A program made the position numbers and the translations under genes. Below the pieces are notes generated by a model, which did no database searches, was not told the DNA's origin, and worked only from the letters and a program-made list of their open reading frames with translations. Below, piece after piece: positions 52,196 to 60,705 of a DNA stretch of 64,000 bases (positions within the stretch are counted from its first letter, which is position 1; each line of letters opens with the position of its first letter). Origin of the DNA: Legionella sp. (lineage in GTDB: Bacteria; Pseudomonadota; Gammaproteobacteria; Legionellales; Legionellaceae); assembly GCA_013697625.1 (NCBI GenBank), contig JACCWN010000019.1:23322-87321 (forward strand), read 5' to 3'.

Positions 52196-54674
52196 GCTTT
52201 TAAAGCAAGCTCGAGCAGAGGTTAGACTTTCTGAGCTTGTGCCATTTACCCATTTAAATTCAGCAACTGTATTTGAATGCGAATCAGGGGCACCTGGTTC
52301 CACCATTAAAGTTGAAGGCATAGCTTTCATTACCCAAGACAACAGCAGCTTAAATCAATTGAATGCCCAATGGCATCAAGCTCTGACAAGTCTTGATGAG
52401 CGCTTTATTCAGTATGTTACAGTTCATAGGAAAAAAGAAAGTTTAAATCTTGAAGGGAACTTTACTTCAGATTTCGACCGCAGGGTGGATGAGAAATACC
52501 ATGCTCGTTTTAAAAATAAAGCACTATTTAAAAATGATATTTACCTCACAACTTTACTTAAAGGCGATAATTCTAGCAAAGCTGCCAAGGGAATTAATTA
52601 CTTATCTCGGTTGAGCTCCTACCTAAGCCCCAAAGACCTTCGCTCACTTAATCGAAACAATAATCTGAGCCTATTGGAATCCAAAGTCAGCCAATTAAAA
52701 TCGCAGTTAGCCCCGTTTAACCCACGGTTATTAGGCAAGAATGATGCTCAGTCCGGAACAAGCGAGCTCATGGGGTTTTTATCTTTGTTTGTGAACGCAC
52801 GAACTTCAATTGCTTTTAAAAATCCTGTATTCAATGCTCCCATAGCGCAGAGCATTGCTGATACCCATAAAGAAGAAGTGCGTTACCCACGAGGTCATCT
52901 GGGGCAGTATTTAAGTGCCCATCGCATTTTCTTTGGAGAGTACATCCAATTCCAAGGGGCAACCCCTCAAGACTGCCGCTTTGGTGCTTTGTTATCGATT
53001 AAAAATTACGGCAGAGAAACAGCCCATATAGTACTTGACCCTTTGTATGAGCTGGAATGTGAATTCATAGCTACCCACTCATTTGCACCCCTTGCCCGTG
53101 ATGCCGCACTAAAAGAAATTGCGCGTAAACGCAGTAAATTAATCAATGCAGAAGACATGGGGATAAGCCAAATTGAAGAACTTTCAACCCTTGAAGATGA
53201 TATTGCCAGTGAGAAAGCCCTTCTAGGCTATCATCACAACAGTCTATTGTTACTGGCTGACAGCATTGATGAATTAAATACTCATATTCTTGAGGCAACT
53301 CGTGCTTATGCTTATGCCGGTATTGTCATGGTGCGTGAAACCTTTGGAATAGAGCCCATGTTTTGTGCGCAGATGCCCGGCAATCATCACTACATTACCC
53401 GCGCATCCTTGATTACCTCACATAATTTCACTGATTTTTGCTCTTTACATAACTATCAAACCGGATTTAAAAATGGCAATCATTTAAGCAATGCAGTGAC
53501 TCTTTTAGAAACGCCCTCTAAAACGCCGGTGTATTTTAATTTCCATACTCGTGGTTCTAGTACTAATCCAGCGCCTGGACATACAGCAGTTTTTGGGGCA
53601 ACCAATGCCGGTAAAAACACCCTGGTGGCTTTTCTCGATTCTCAAATGGGGCGTTACAACAACCGCAGTTTTTTTCTGGATAGAAATGAGGCTGCAAAAA
53701 TTTATGTCTTAAGCCATAAGAACAGCAGCTATACCGTCATATCGCCTGACACGCAAAATGAAATTAAGATTAACCCCTTTCAATTAGCAGATACTCAAGA
53801 AAATAGAACCTTTCTTAAAAGCTTTATGGCAGAGCTTGTCAAAAGGCCGGGCGAGGATGATTTACCCAGTGATTTAGCGGAACTGCTCAATGAATGCGTG
53901 AACTATGCCTTTGATAGCCTTGATATACGCTTCCGACAATTAACCCATATCGTAAAAAATCTTCCTCTACAATTTTCCCGCTGGCCTGAGTTAAGGCGCT
54001 TTTTACAAGCCCAAGGTTTGCGTGAAGCAGGTGAATTTGCCTGGCTATTTGATAATGAGTTTGATTCTTTAAATTTAAATTTTGATAAGGTGGGCTTTGA
54101 TGTCACTTATCTCATGGATGAGGTGAGCTCACTTATCTCAACTCCGGTTTATATGGTGCTTTTACACCGTATGCGACTCTGCCTTGATGGACGATTAACA
54201 AGCTTTATCATTGATGAAGCCTGGGGAGTATTCAACTCGCCCTTCTGGCTTAAAGTACTGGACTCCTGGGTGCCAACCATTCGCAAGCTCAATGGGCATT
54301 TTATTTTCATGACTCAGTCACCAGAAACCGTACTGCTCTCCTCTATTGCCCCGGTGATATTGGCCAATGTTGTGACCACCATCATCTTTCCGAACTCAGA
54401 TGCAGACCCTATTACCTACAAAAAAGGACTGGGCTTATCTGAGTCAGAATTTCAAATCATTCGCAATGCAAATCCGGCTTCACGCCAATTTTTGTATAGG
54501 CAGCGTGGAGAGCAAAGTATTTTATGTCGCTTGGATTTAGGTTTTCTAAATGATGAAATTCGGGTGTTCTCGGGCAACAAGATAACAGTGCAACTTTTCA
54601 ATGAGATAGTAAAAGAAACCGGACTAAATCCTGACCTGTGGCTGCCTTTGTTTTTACAAAGGAGTGCCGGATGA
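52182..54674 (+). CDS. lvhB4: VirB4-type ATPase LvhB4
   Basis: An 830-residue ATPase that powers pilus assembly and substrate transfer. The N-terminal CagE/VirB4 domain is followed by the nucleotide-binding domain. The Walker A is GATNAGKNTL (Lys478, Asn479): the Ser/Thr normally after the lysine is Asn. Walker B is FIIDEAWGVF, and the downstream TQSPE motif is present. The gene is intact, so the variant may be a functional adaptation. It overlaps lvhB3 by 14 bp and lvhB5 by 4 bp. Confidence 0.93.
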   Translation: MSLSKLLKQARAEVRLSELVPFTHLNSATVFECESGAPGSTIKVEGIAFITQDNSSLNQLNAQWHQALTSLDERFIQYVTVHRKKESLNLEGNFTSDFDRRVDEKYHARFKNKALFKNDIYLTTLLKGDNSSKAAKGINYLSRLSSYLSPKDLRSLNRNNNLSLLESKVSQLKSQLAPFNPRLLGKNDAQSGTSELMGFLSLFVNARTSIAFKNPVFNAPIAQSIADTHKEEVRYPRGHLGQYLSAHRIFFGEYIQFQGATPQDCRFGALLSIKNYGRETAHIVLDPLYELECEFIATHSFAPLARDAALKEIARKRSKLINAEDMGISQIEELSTLEDDIASEKALLGYHHNSLLLLADSIDELNTHILEATRAYAYAGIVMVRETFGIEPMFCAQMPGNHHYITRASLITSHNFTDFCSLHNYQTGFKNGNHLSNAVTLLETPSKTPVYFNFHTRGSSTNPAPGHTAVFGATNAGKNTLVAFLDSQMGRYNNRSFFLDRNEAAKIYVLSHKNSSYTVISPDTQNEIKINPFQLADTQENRTFLKSFMAELVKRPGEDDLPSDLAELLNECVNYAFDSLDIRFRQLTHIVKNLPLQFSRWPELRRFLQAQGLREAGEFAWLFDNEFDSLNLNFDKVGFDVTYLMDEVSSLISTPVYMVLLHRMRLCLDGRLTSFIIDEAWGVFNSPFWLKVLDSWVPTIRKLNGHFIFMTQSPETVLLSSIAPVILANVVTTIIFPNSDADPITYKKGLGLSESEFQIIRNANPASRQFLYRQRGEQSILCRLDLGFLNDEIRVFSGNKITVQLFNEIVKETGLNPDLWLPLFLQRSAG

Positions 54675-55408
54675 AAAAACCTTTCCTTTTAGCCTCACTC
54701 TTGATGAGTCTATTTGTCACCAAAGCTCAGGCCGATATCCTCGGAGTTGCTGATGCAGCCATGCTTGCTAATGCCATTAAGCAGCTAGAGCAATTAAAAG
54801 ACCAATACGATACCTTGCAACAGACCTATGATAATGCAAAACAACAACTTGACACGGCTCACTCGCAACTAGATTCAATCAATCAACTTAAAAACTTCAA
54901 TAGCGGTCATTATCAATATGGTGATGTCAGCAATACGCTAGCAGACCTTAAAGACAGACAATGGTCGCCCAACACCTGGGATGATGCTCTGCGCAATGTC
55001 GCAGGAGGCAATCCGTCTCGATACCAAGAACTTGTTAAAGCGTATGAGAAAAATCATAAAACATTGGACGATTCAGCCTATGAAAAAGGCACAAGCAAAG
55101 AGCAGCTTGTTCTATACAAACAAGCCAAAGAGGTGAATAAAGCGGCCAGTGTCGAAAGCGCCTACTCCTACAATGAAATCAATAAACATCTAAAAGCCGT
55201 ACATAACCTATCGGCCCTCATTGAAAAAGCACCCAACACCAAAAGTGCAGTTGATTTAAATTCACGCCTGCTTGCCGAGATTGCCTACATCCAAACCCAA
55301 AATCTTAAAATGCAAACGCTGGTTAGCCAGCAACTTGCTCAAGGTGGTGCCAATGACATAGCCATTGACAGTCAAATTGCTCGATTTAACCGGTTACCAG
55401 ATGAATAA
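54671..55408 (+). CDS. lvhB5: VirB5-type minor pilin LvhB5
   Basis: A 245-residue exported protein with a signal peptide (MKKPFLLASLLMSLFVTKAQA) and a long coiled-coil region (IKQLEQLKDQYDTLQQTYDNAKQQLDTAHSQLDSINQL). This matches VirB5/TraC pilus-tip proteins. The ATG overlaps the lvhB4 stop (ATGA at 54671). A frame-open start at 54638 lies inside lvhB4 and is rejected. Confidence 0.88.
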   Translation: MKKPFLLASLLMSLFVTKAQADILGVADAAMLANAIKQLEQLKDQYDTLQQTYDNAKQQLDTAHSQLDSINQLKNFNSGHYQYGDVSNTLADLKDRQWSPNTWDDALRNVAGGNPSRYQELVKAYEKNHKTLDDSAYEKGTSKEQLVLYKQAKEVNKAASVESAYSYNEINKHLKAVHNLSALIEKAPNTKSAVDLNSRLLAEIAYIQTQNLKMQTLVSQQLAQGGANDIAIDSQIARFNRLPDE

Positions 55409-55425
55409 GGAGCATAGGAGGCGTT

Positions 55426-55575
55426 ATGAAAAAGTTTTTAAAGTGTTGTTGTGTGCTCTTGATTTTAGGGCTTGGTGCTTGCGCTAAAACCATTGATTTG
55501 GACGCCCCGTGTCCTGATTACGGACGCTATTGCTCTCAAATTCCAGCCAATGCTTGTGATAATGATGAAATTTAA
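55426..55575 (+). CDS. lvhB7: Small VirB7-type lipoprotein LvhB7
   Basis: A 49-residue lipoprotein with ribosome-binding site AGGAGG 5 bp before the ATG. A basic start, a hydrophobic stretch and the lipobox LGAC (Cys19) are followed by a short mature part with DLDAPCPDYGRYC. VirB7 lipoproteins have this size and sit in the outer-membrane core with VirB9. Its place in the VirB operon supports the call. It is short enough to be missed by many gene finders. Confidence 0.72.
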   Translation: MKKFLKCCCVLLILGLGACAKTIDLDAPCPDYGRYCSQIPANACDNDEI

Positions 55576-55591
55576 TAACAGGAGTCAGCTT

Positions 55592-55960
55592 ATGAATAAA
55601 ATGAAAATTAGAATGGAAGCAGGGCTTATAGCAAGTGTCATACTTTTAAGTGCCTGTCATGAACCACCAATGAAAACTCATAGTAAAAAAGAGACTATTG
55701 AATTTTTAAGGCATGCCGCAATTTCCGCTGAGGGGACAATGAACCTACCTGCTCGCAAGAAAGGACGCTTTTACAGCAATTGCATGCAAGGCAATATTGA
55801 GAAGATTGATTGTAAACGTTTCTTTAGTGCAATGCTGGCCTTTGCTCAAACCAATAAAGACTTCCAGCACTTAACTTATCTGCAGCTGACCGATGCTAAA
55901 ACTTATGAGGGATTAGCAGAAGATTACCAAGACAAGCTCTTTAACACGATTGACGATTAA
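55592..55960 (+). CDS. Lipoprotein at the LvrD position
   Basis: A 122-residue lipoprotein starting after GGAGTCAGCTT. The lipobox is LLSACH (Cys21). The mature domain has a cysteine pair (SNCMQGNIEKIDC) and helices (KKETIEFLRHAA, FFSAMLAFAQTNKDF). Its place between lvhB5/B7 and lvhB6 fits lvrD of the L. pneumophila region. EexN-type entry-exclusion lipoproteins occupy this site in other T4ASS operons and are also small; that alternative is plausible. Confidence 0.6.
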   Translation: MNKMKIRMEAGLIASVILLSACHEPPMKTHSKKETIEFLRHAAISAEGTMNLPARKKGRFYSNCMQGNIEKIDCKRFFSAMLAFAQTNKDFQHLTYLQLTDAKTYEGLAEDYQDKLFNTIDD

Positions 55961-55968
55961 GGATAGCT

Positions 55969-57027
55969 ATGTCAGCCCCAAATTATGCCACAGTTATTTT
56001 GAGCCTAGCGACCGAGATTGACACTCTAACTAAAACCTTTGTTGCTGGAGGCTATCAAGCTTTGTCTTCAGCGCTGGCTAAGCCTTTAGGTAGCCTATGC
56101 ATTATTTATATTATTTTAATTGGCTATGGCATAACTCGAGGGCTAATTAAAACACCCATGCAAGAATTCATTAAAGGAAGTATTCGTATAGGTCTTATCT
56201 ATATGCTGGCCATGAACTGGGGGCTCTTTTCAGTCTATGTTGTGGCTTTTTTTACCAATGGGATGAGTGAATTAGGGGCGGTGATTATAAAGCTGCTTCC
56301 TGCCAAAATCCCCATGATTAGAGGGACGGGTGTCAATGGTGGCCTGCAATCGGTACTAATTGAAGTGGTACGTGTAGGCAACTGGGTGTGGGATACGGGC
56401 TCTTTTCGTCACCCTGGCCCTTTTATTTCTGCTCTAATTGTTTATGCCTCAGGCATTGCGGTTGTGGGGCTTGCCTTTTTTGAGCTTGTTGTTGCAAAGC
56501 TCATGCTGTCCATTTGTTTATGTACAGCACCACTTTTTGTGATTTTAACCCTGTTTGATAAAACCCGAAATTTTTTCGACCAATGGCTGGGAAAGGTCGT
56601 GGGTTTTTCTTTGGTGATGTTTTTTGTCTCCGTCGTTTTAGGCTTTTGCATGCATCTTCTGCATTGGTGTGTTGGGGCGCATTTTAATGACCATGCCGCA
56701 AACTTTGCCTCCGTTGATTGGATACCTCTATTCATCTGTGCCTGTCTTTGTGTGATGGCGCTGCTTGAAGTTGTTGGCATGGCTAAAAGCATAGGCGGTT
56801 CTTGTTGTACCAGTTCTGGTTCTGCCATGGTTGGTGGCTTTATGGGAGGTGCCATGGGTGCAATGTCTGCTGGCGGGATGGCCAAAACTGCAAGTTCAAA
56901 GTTATTTACCCTAGGCAAATCAGTCATGCCAGGAGGTGCAGGCGTAAGTTTGATGCAACGGGCCGCCAGCAAAGGTGGGCAAAGTATGAGGGCGATTCAA
57001 CAGCGCATGAGAGGACAGGGCAAATGA
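55969..57027 (+). CDS. lvhB6: VirB6-type inner-membrane protein LvhB6
   Basis: A 352-residue polytopic protein with at least five hydrophobic helices (for example LGSLCIIYIILIGYGITRGLI, GIAVVGLAFFELVVAKLMLSICLC, VVGFSLVMFFVSVVLGF) and a Gly/Met-rich, basic C-terminal tail. This is the VirB6 plan; it forms part of the inner-membrane channel. It overlaps lvhB8 by 4 bp. Confidence 0.9.
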   Translation: MSAPNYATVILSLATEIDTLTKTFVAGGYQALSSALAKPLGSLCIIYIILIGYGITRGLIKTPMQEFIKGSIRIGLIYMLAMNWGLFSVYVVAFFTNGMSELGAVIIKLLPAKIPMIRGTGVNGGLQSVLIEVVRVGNWVWDTGSFRHPGPFISALIVYASGIAVVGLAFFELVVAKLMLSICLCTAPLFVILTLFDKTRNFFDQWLGKVVGFSLVMFFVSVVLGFCMHLLHWCVGAHFNDHAANFASVDWIPLFICACLCVMALLEVVGMAKSIGGSCCTSSGSAMVGGFMGGAMGAMSAGGMAKTASSKLFTLGKSVMPGGAGVSLMQRAASKGGQSMRAIQQRMRGQGK

Positions 57028-57749
57028 AAATTTTTAAGAAACAAGATAAAAATAAAACTCAAATGGATTATTTCAATGAGGCCAAATCCTGGGCTGATGA
57101 CATGTATGGCAATGTTGAGCAATCTCGTAACCGCTATAAATGTGCTTTTTTAGGCGCCATGCTTGTTAACGGATTGGCATTAATTGCGGTAGCAAGTCTT
57201 GCTCAAATTCAAACCTTAGTGCCGTTGATGATTCATCATTTTGATAATGGGGTGGTAACTGTTGAGCCATTAAAAAGTGGGAATGCCCCGCTAAATAAAG
57301 CCCAGGTTGAAAGCGATATCATTCGCTACATCACCACCAGGGAAAGCTATGATGTAAGCTCTTATCGCAGTCAGTACAATCTCATTACGCAACTGTCTGA
57401 TGAAGTGGTGTTGACTGAGTTTGGCCAGGAACAGGATAAGTCCTCAAAAGAATCACCTATCAATAGTTTAGGTGCCACTGGCGAAAGATTAGTACATGTT
57501 TATAGCATTAATTTCATAGACAACTCAGTATTCAATGAAACAGCCATTCCTAAAGACCATCACAATCTAGCAGAGGTTGTTTTTACCCTGACTGATAAAG
57601 ACAAATTAACTGGCCATCAAACTGAAAAACACTTTAATGCGCTCATTTCCTGGGAATACACCACGCCTTCTAAGGCTCCTGATGTGCGTTGGAATAATTG
57701 GGATGGGTTTATGGTCACCCGCTACAGCAAACAACTTAGAAATATTTAA
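57024..57749 (+). CDS. lvhB8: VirB8-type protein LvhB8
   Basis: A 241-residue bitopic protein with a cytosolic head (MKIFKKQDKNKTQMDYFNEAKSW), one membrane segment (AFLGAMLVNGLALIAVASL) and a periplasmic VirB8 domain with ESDIIRYITTRESYDVSSY. The ATG overlaps the lvhB6 stop. VirB8 is an assembly factor of the inner-membrane complex. Confidence 0.92.
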   Translation: MKIFKKQDKNKTQMDYFNEAKSWADDMYGNVEQSRNRYKCAFLGAMLVNGLALIAVASLAQIQTLVPLMIHHFDNGVVTVEPLKSGNAPLNKAQVESDIIRYITTRESYDVSSYRSQYNLITQLSDEVVLTEFGQEQDKSSKESPINSLGATGERLVHVYSINFIDNSVFNETAIPKDHHNLAEVVFTLTDKDKLTGHQTEKHFNALISWEYTTPSKAPDVRWNNWDGFMVTRYSKQLRNI

Positions 57750-57760
57750 TGGAGGAAAGC

Positions 57761-58540
57761 ATGTTTAATCGATTATTAATTACAGGGGCTTTGGTTGCGG
57801 CATGTTGGACTCCATCTTATACCCAAACCAATCCCATACCAAACCCTAAAGATGCTCGTATCAAAATGGTCTCTTTCCAGGAAGATAATGTAGTACCTGT
57901 ATATGGCAAGACCTTTACTGCAACCCAAATCGTCTTTGGACAAGATGAATATGTTAAAGGCATTGAAGGAGGCGATACCAGTGGCTGGATTGTGGACTAC
58001 AAGCCTATCATGCCTAATATGATATTTATAAAACCCACCATCCTTGATTCCAATTCAAATATCACTGTGATCACCAACAAACATCATTATTATTTCAAAG
58101 TAAAAAGCAATAAAACCCTGAATGCTCCTGATGAGTCCGCAACCTATGCCATCAAATTTAGTTATCCAATCGATGCGCGCAACCAATTAAAGGCGCAATT
58201 AAAAAAAGAGGCGGCTAAAAAAGCATCTCTCACCAGTCATGCACCACCAAAAGTTTATAACCGAAATTATAGCTTTAGTGGCAACAAGCAAATCATGCCC
58301 TTGCATGTTTTTGATGATGGTACCTTTACCTATTTTGAACTACAAAAAAATAAGGCCGTACCTGCAATTTTTGCAGTGGATGATGCCAAAGGCAAAGAGG
58401 CCATAGTCAATACGAGGCGTGAGGGCGCCTACTTAGTAGTCCAACGTCTAGCCCCTCAATTTACCCTGCGCAATGGTGGCACTGTGGCTTCTGTATTTAA
58501 CACCAATGAAATTATTCGAATCAAACAAGGGCGGGGCTAA
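57761..58540 (+). CDS. lvhB9: VirB9-type protein LvhB9
   Basis: A 259-residue periplasmic or outer-membrane protein. The N terminus (MFNRLLITGALVAACWTPSYTQ) is a signal peptide, and the VirB9/CagX fold is shown by KDARIKMVSFQEDNVVPVYGK, GWIVDYKPIMPNMIFIKP and the C-terminal DDGTFTYFEL. The start at 57761 is preceded by GGAGGAAAGC; the ATG at 57749 overlaps that site and is less likely. Confidence 0.92.
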   Translation: MFNRLLITGALVAACWTPSYTQTNPIPNPKDARIKMVSFQEDNVVPVYGKTFTATQIVFGQDEYVKGIEGGDTSGWIVDYKPIMPNMIFIKPTILDSNSNITVITNKHHYYFKVKSNKTLNAPDESATYAIKFSYPIDARNQLKAQLKKEAAKKASLTSHAPPKVYNRNYSFSGNKQIMPLHVFDDGTFTYFELQKNKAVPAIFAVDDAKGKEAIVNTRREGAYLVVQRLAPQFTLRNGGTVASVFNTNEIIRIKQGRG

Positions 58541-59694
58541 TGATGGAAAAAGATGACAATAATCTGCAAATAAAAGAAGTGGGAACGGCATCAAAAGTGA
58601 CCCCAAATCCTCGAAAACAACAATTAATCCATCAAGGGCAATTTATCTTGCTGGTCATTGTCTGCATCATTATTTTAGTGGTGATGTTTTTACCTAATAA
58701 ATCTAAGGCTAGTGAAGCAGTTGAAAAACAAACTTCCAATATCAATGATGCTACGTTATCGCAAAATCTTGAAGCCATTGAGCGGCTGAAGCTTGAGGAA
58801 AGAAATAAACAATATAGCCAACAACAGGCATTAGGCACTGTAACTGGTCCACCAAAACTTCGAACAGGCACAAAATCCCTGACCAAAGAAATGCGCTTGC
58901 GCATGAATGCACCTACCAGCTTTGAAGTAGAAGTCAGAACACCCAGTGCTTCTACTGAAGCAATTGCTGGCAGCGCCCAAGTAAATGATTCTTCTCGAAC
59001 CTTGGTAGGAGCTGACCAAAACAGTCAATTCATAAATAATCAAAACGACATCGCATCTGTTAGTGCTAAAAAATTACCTCATCCTGCTTTAACTATTCCA
59101 GCGGGCGAGATGATACCCGCAACCCTTGAAACAGCGATTAATTCGGATTTACCTGGCATGACTCGGGCAATTACAACAAGGGATGTCTATTCACTTCTGG
59201 GCGGGAATTTATTAATTCCTAAAGGCTCAACCTTGGTTGGTCAATTTAGCTCTGGAATCATAGAGGGTCAAAGCCGTATCTTGGTGGTTTGGAATCGGGT
59301 GCAGATGGCTGATGGCGTTATTGTGACTTTAAATAGTCCAGGGACGGATATATTGGGTCGTTCGGGGCAAGGTGCTGACAGCATTGACAGACATTTCTTT
59401 GAGCGTTTTGGCACATCAGCTCTGTTATCTGTTTTAGGGGCCTATTCAGCTACGGCGGGCGTGGGCGCACAAGACCAATACAACAGCGCCTCACAATACC
59501 GAATGGCCATAGCCAATAGTTTTCAGCAAACATCAAACCAAACATTGGAAAAAAGCATCAACATTGCAGCCACCTTACAAATCAATCAGGGCACTCAAAT
59601 CAATGTGTTTGTAGCTCATGATTTAGATTTTGCAGGTGTTGGCATTCCAAGAATTGCACAAACACAAACATTCAGGAGTCCCACATGGAAGTAG
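58540..59694 (+). CDS. lvhB10: VirB10-type protein LvhB10
   Basis: A 384-residue protein with a cytosolic head, one membrane segment (FILLVIVCIIILVVMFLP), a coiled segment (LEAIERLKLEERNKQYSQQ) and the C-terminal TrbI/VirB10 domain (TIPAGEMIPATLETAINSDLPG, GQSRILVVWNRVQMADG). VirB10 links inner and outer membranes and senses ATPase activity. It is analogous to IcmE of the Dot/Icm system. Its start overlaps the lvhB9 stop. Confidence 0.93.
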   Translation: MMEKDDNNLQIKEVGTASKVTPNPRKQQLIHQGQFILLVIVCIIILVVMFLPNKSKASEAVEKQTSNINDATLSQNLEAIERLKLEERNKQYSQQQALGTVTGPPKLRTGTKSLTKEMRLRMNAPTSFEVEVRTPSASTEAIAGSAQVNDSSRTLVGADQNSQFINNQNDIASVSAKKLPHPALTIPAGEMIPATLETAINSDLPGMTRAITTRDVYSLLGGNLLIPKGSTLVGQFSSGIIEGQSRILVVWNRVQMADGVIVTLNSPGTDILGRSGQGADSIDRHFFERFGTSALLSVLGAYSATAGVGAQDQYNSASQYRMAIANSFQQTSNQTLEKSINIAATLQINQGTQINVFVAHDLDFAGVGIPRIAQTQTFRSPTWK

Positions 59695-60701
59695 CAAGCT
59701 TGCGCTTTGCCCCAGGCTCTGAGGGGCTGTTAACGCCACTGATGCCTTGGTTATGTGATACCACCGTTTCTGAAATTTTAATCAACAAACCACATGAAGT
59801 TTATGTTGAATGTTTAGGTGAAATGAAGCGCTATGAAGTAAGCTCTTTAACCCAATTGCATTTAAAGCGGTTATTTTTATTCATTGCCAATGAAAATAGG
59901 CAGCATTTAGATGAAAGCTCCCCCATGTTATCAGGCAACTTATACGATGGCTCCCGAGTTCAACTCATTATCCCGCCTGCATCTCAACATTATACTTTAT
60001 CAATTAGAAGACAATCGATAAAGCAGATGACATTAACAGACTATAAAGAAACAGATTTCTATTCTCAGGCTCAACCCTTCGAGAAAACCAAGCCTACCAG
60101 CACCTATTTTAATGAAGAAGAAAAACAATTAATGGCTTTGTACCATGTGGGCAATTGGCCAGATTTTATTGAGCTTGCCGTGTTATTAAAGAAAAATATC
60201 CTCATATCTGGTGAAACTTCATCAGGGAAAACTACCTTTTTAAATGCTTGTACTCGCTATATTCCACCATCTGAACGCCTTATTACGCTTGAAGACACTT
60301 ATGAAATCAATACCACTCATCCCAATAAAGTGGCACTACTGGCACCTAAAAAGTTAGAGAGTCAAGAAGCTACATTATCCATGCAGGATTTAGTGCAATG
60401 CGCCTTAAGACTTAGGCCTGACCGACTGATTATGGGAGAAATTCGCGGTCGTGAAATCATGGATTTTATTAGCGCTTGCTCCACCGGACATGAAGGCTCC
60501 ATCACCAGCATCCATGCATCAAATCCAAGAGTTGCTTTCATGCGCATGATTCAAATGTACAAACTCAACAATGTACCCAGTATGCGTGATGAGGAAATTC
60601 AAGCCATTTTAAATGAAGTCATTGATATTATTTTACAGGTTAAAAAGACACCCCAGGGGCGTAAATTGGTTTATGTCTATTACAAGAATGCAGGGAGATA
60701 A
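59685..60701 (+). CDS. lvhB11: VirB11-type ATPase LvhB11
   Basis: A 338-residue hexameric secretion ATPase. Walker A is GETSSGKTTFLNA, the Asp box ITLEDTYEI, Walker B-like RPDRLIMGEIRG and the His box GHEGSITSIHA are all present. It overlaps lvhB10 by 10 bp. It is the last VirB gene before the coupling protein gene. Confidence 0.95.
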   Translation: MEVASLRFAPGSEGLLTPLMPWLCDTTVSEILINKPHEVYVECLGEMKRYEVSSLTQLHLKRLFLFIANENRQHLDESSPMLSGNLYDGSRVQLIIPPASQHYTLSIRRQSIKQMTLTDYKETDFYSQAQPFEKTKPTSTYFNEEEKQLMALYHVGNWPDFIELAVLLKKNILISGETSSGKTTFLNACTRYIPPSERLITLEDTYEINTTHPNKVALLAPKKLESQEATLSMQDLVQCALRLRPDRLIMGEIRGREIMDFISACSTGHEGSITSIHASNPRVAFMRMIQMYKLNNVPSMRDEEIQAILNEVIDIILQVKKTPQGRKLVYVYYKNAGR

Positions 60702-60705
60702 TGTC

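Noticed and set aside
56442..56972. Minus-strand 176-codon frame opposite lvhB6
   Set aside because: It mirrors the codon bias of lvhB6 and resembles no protein family.
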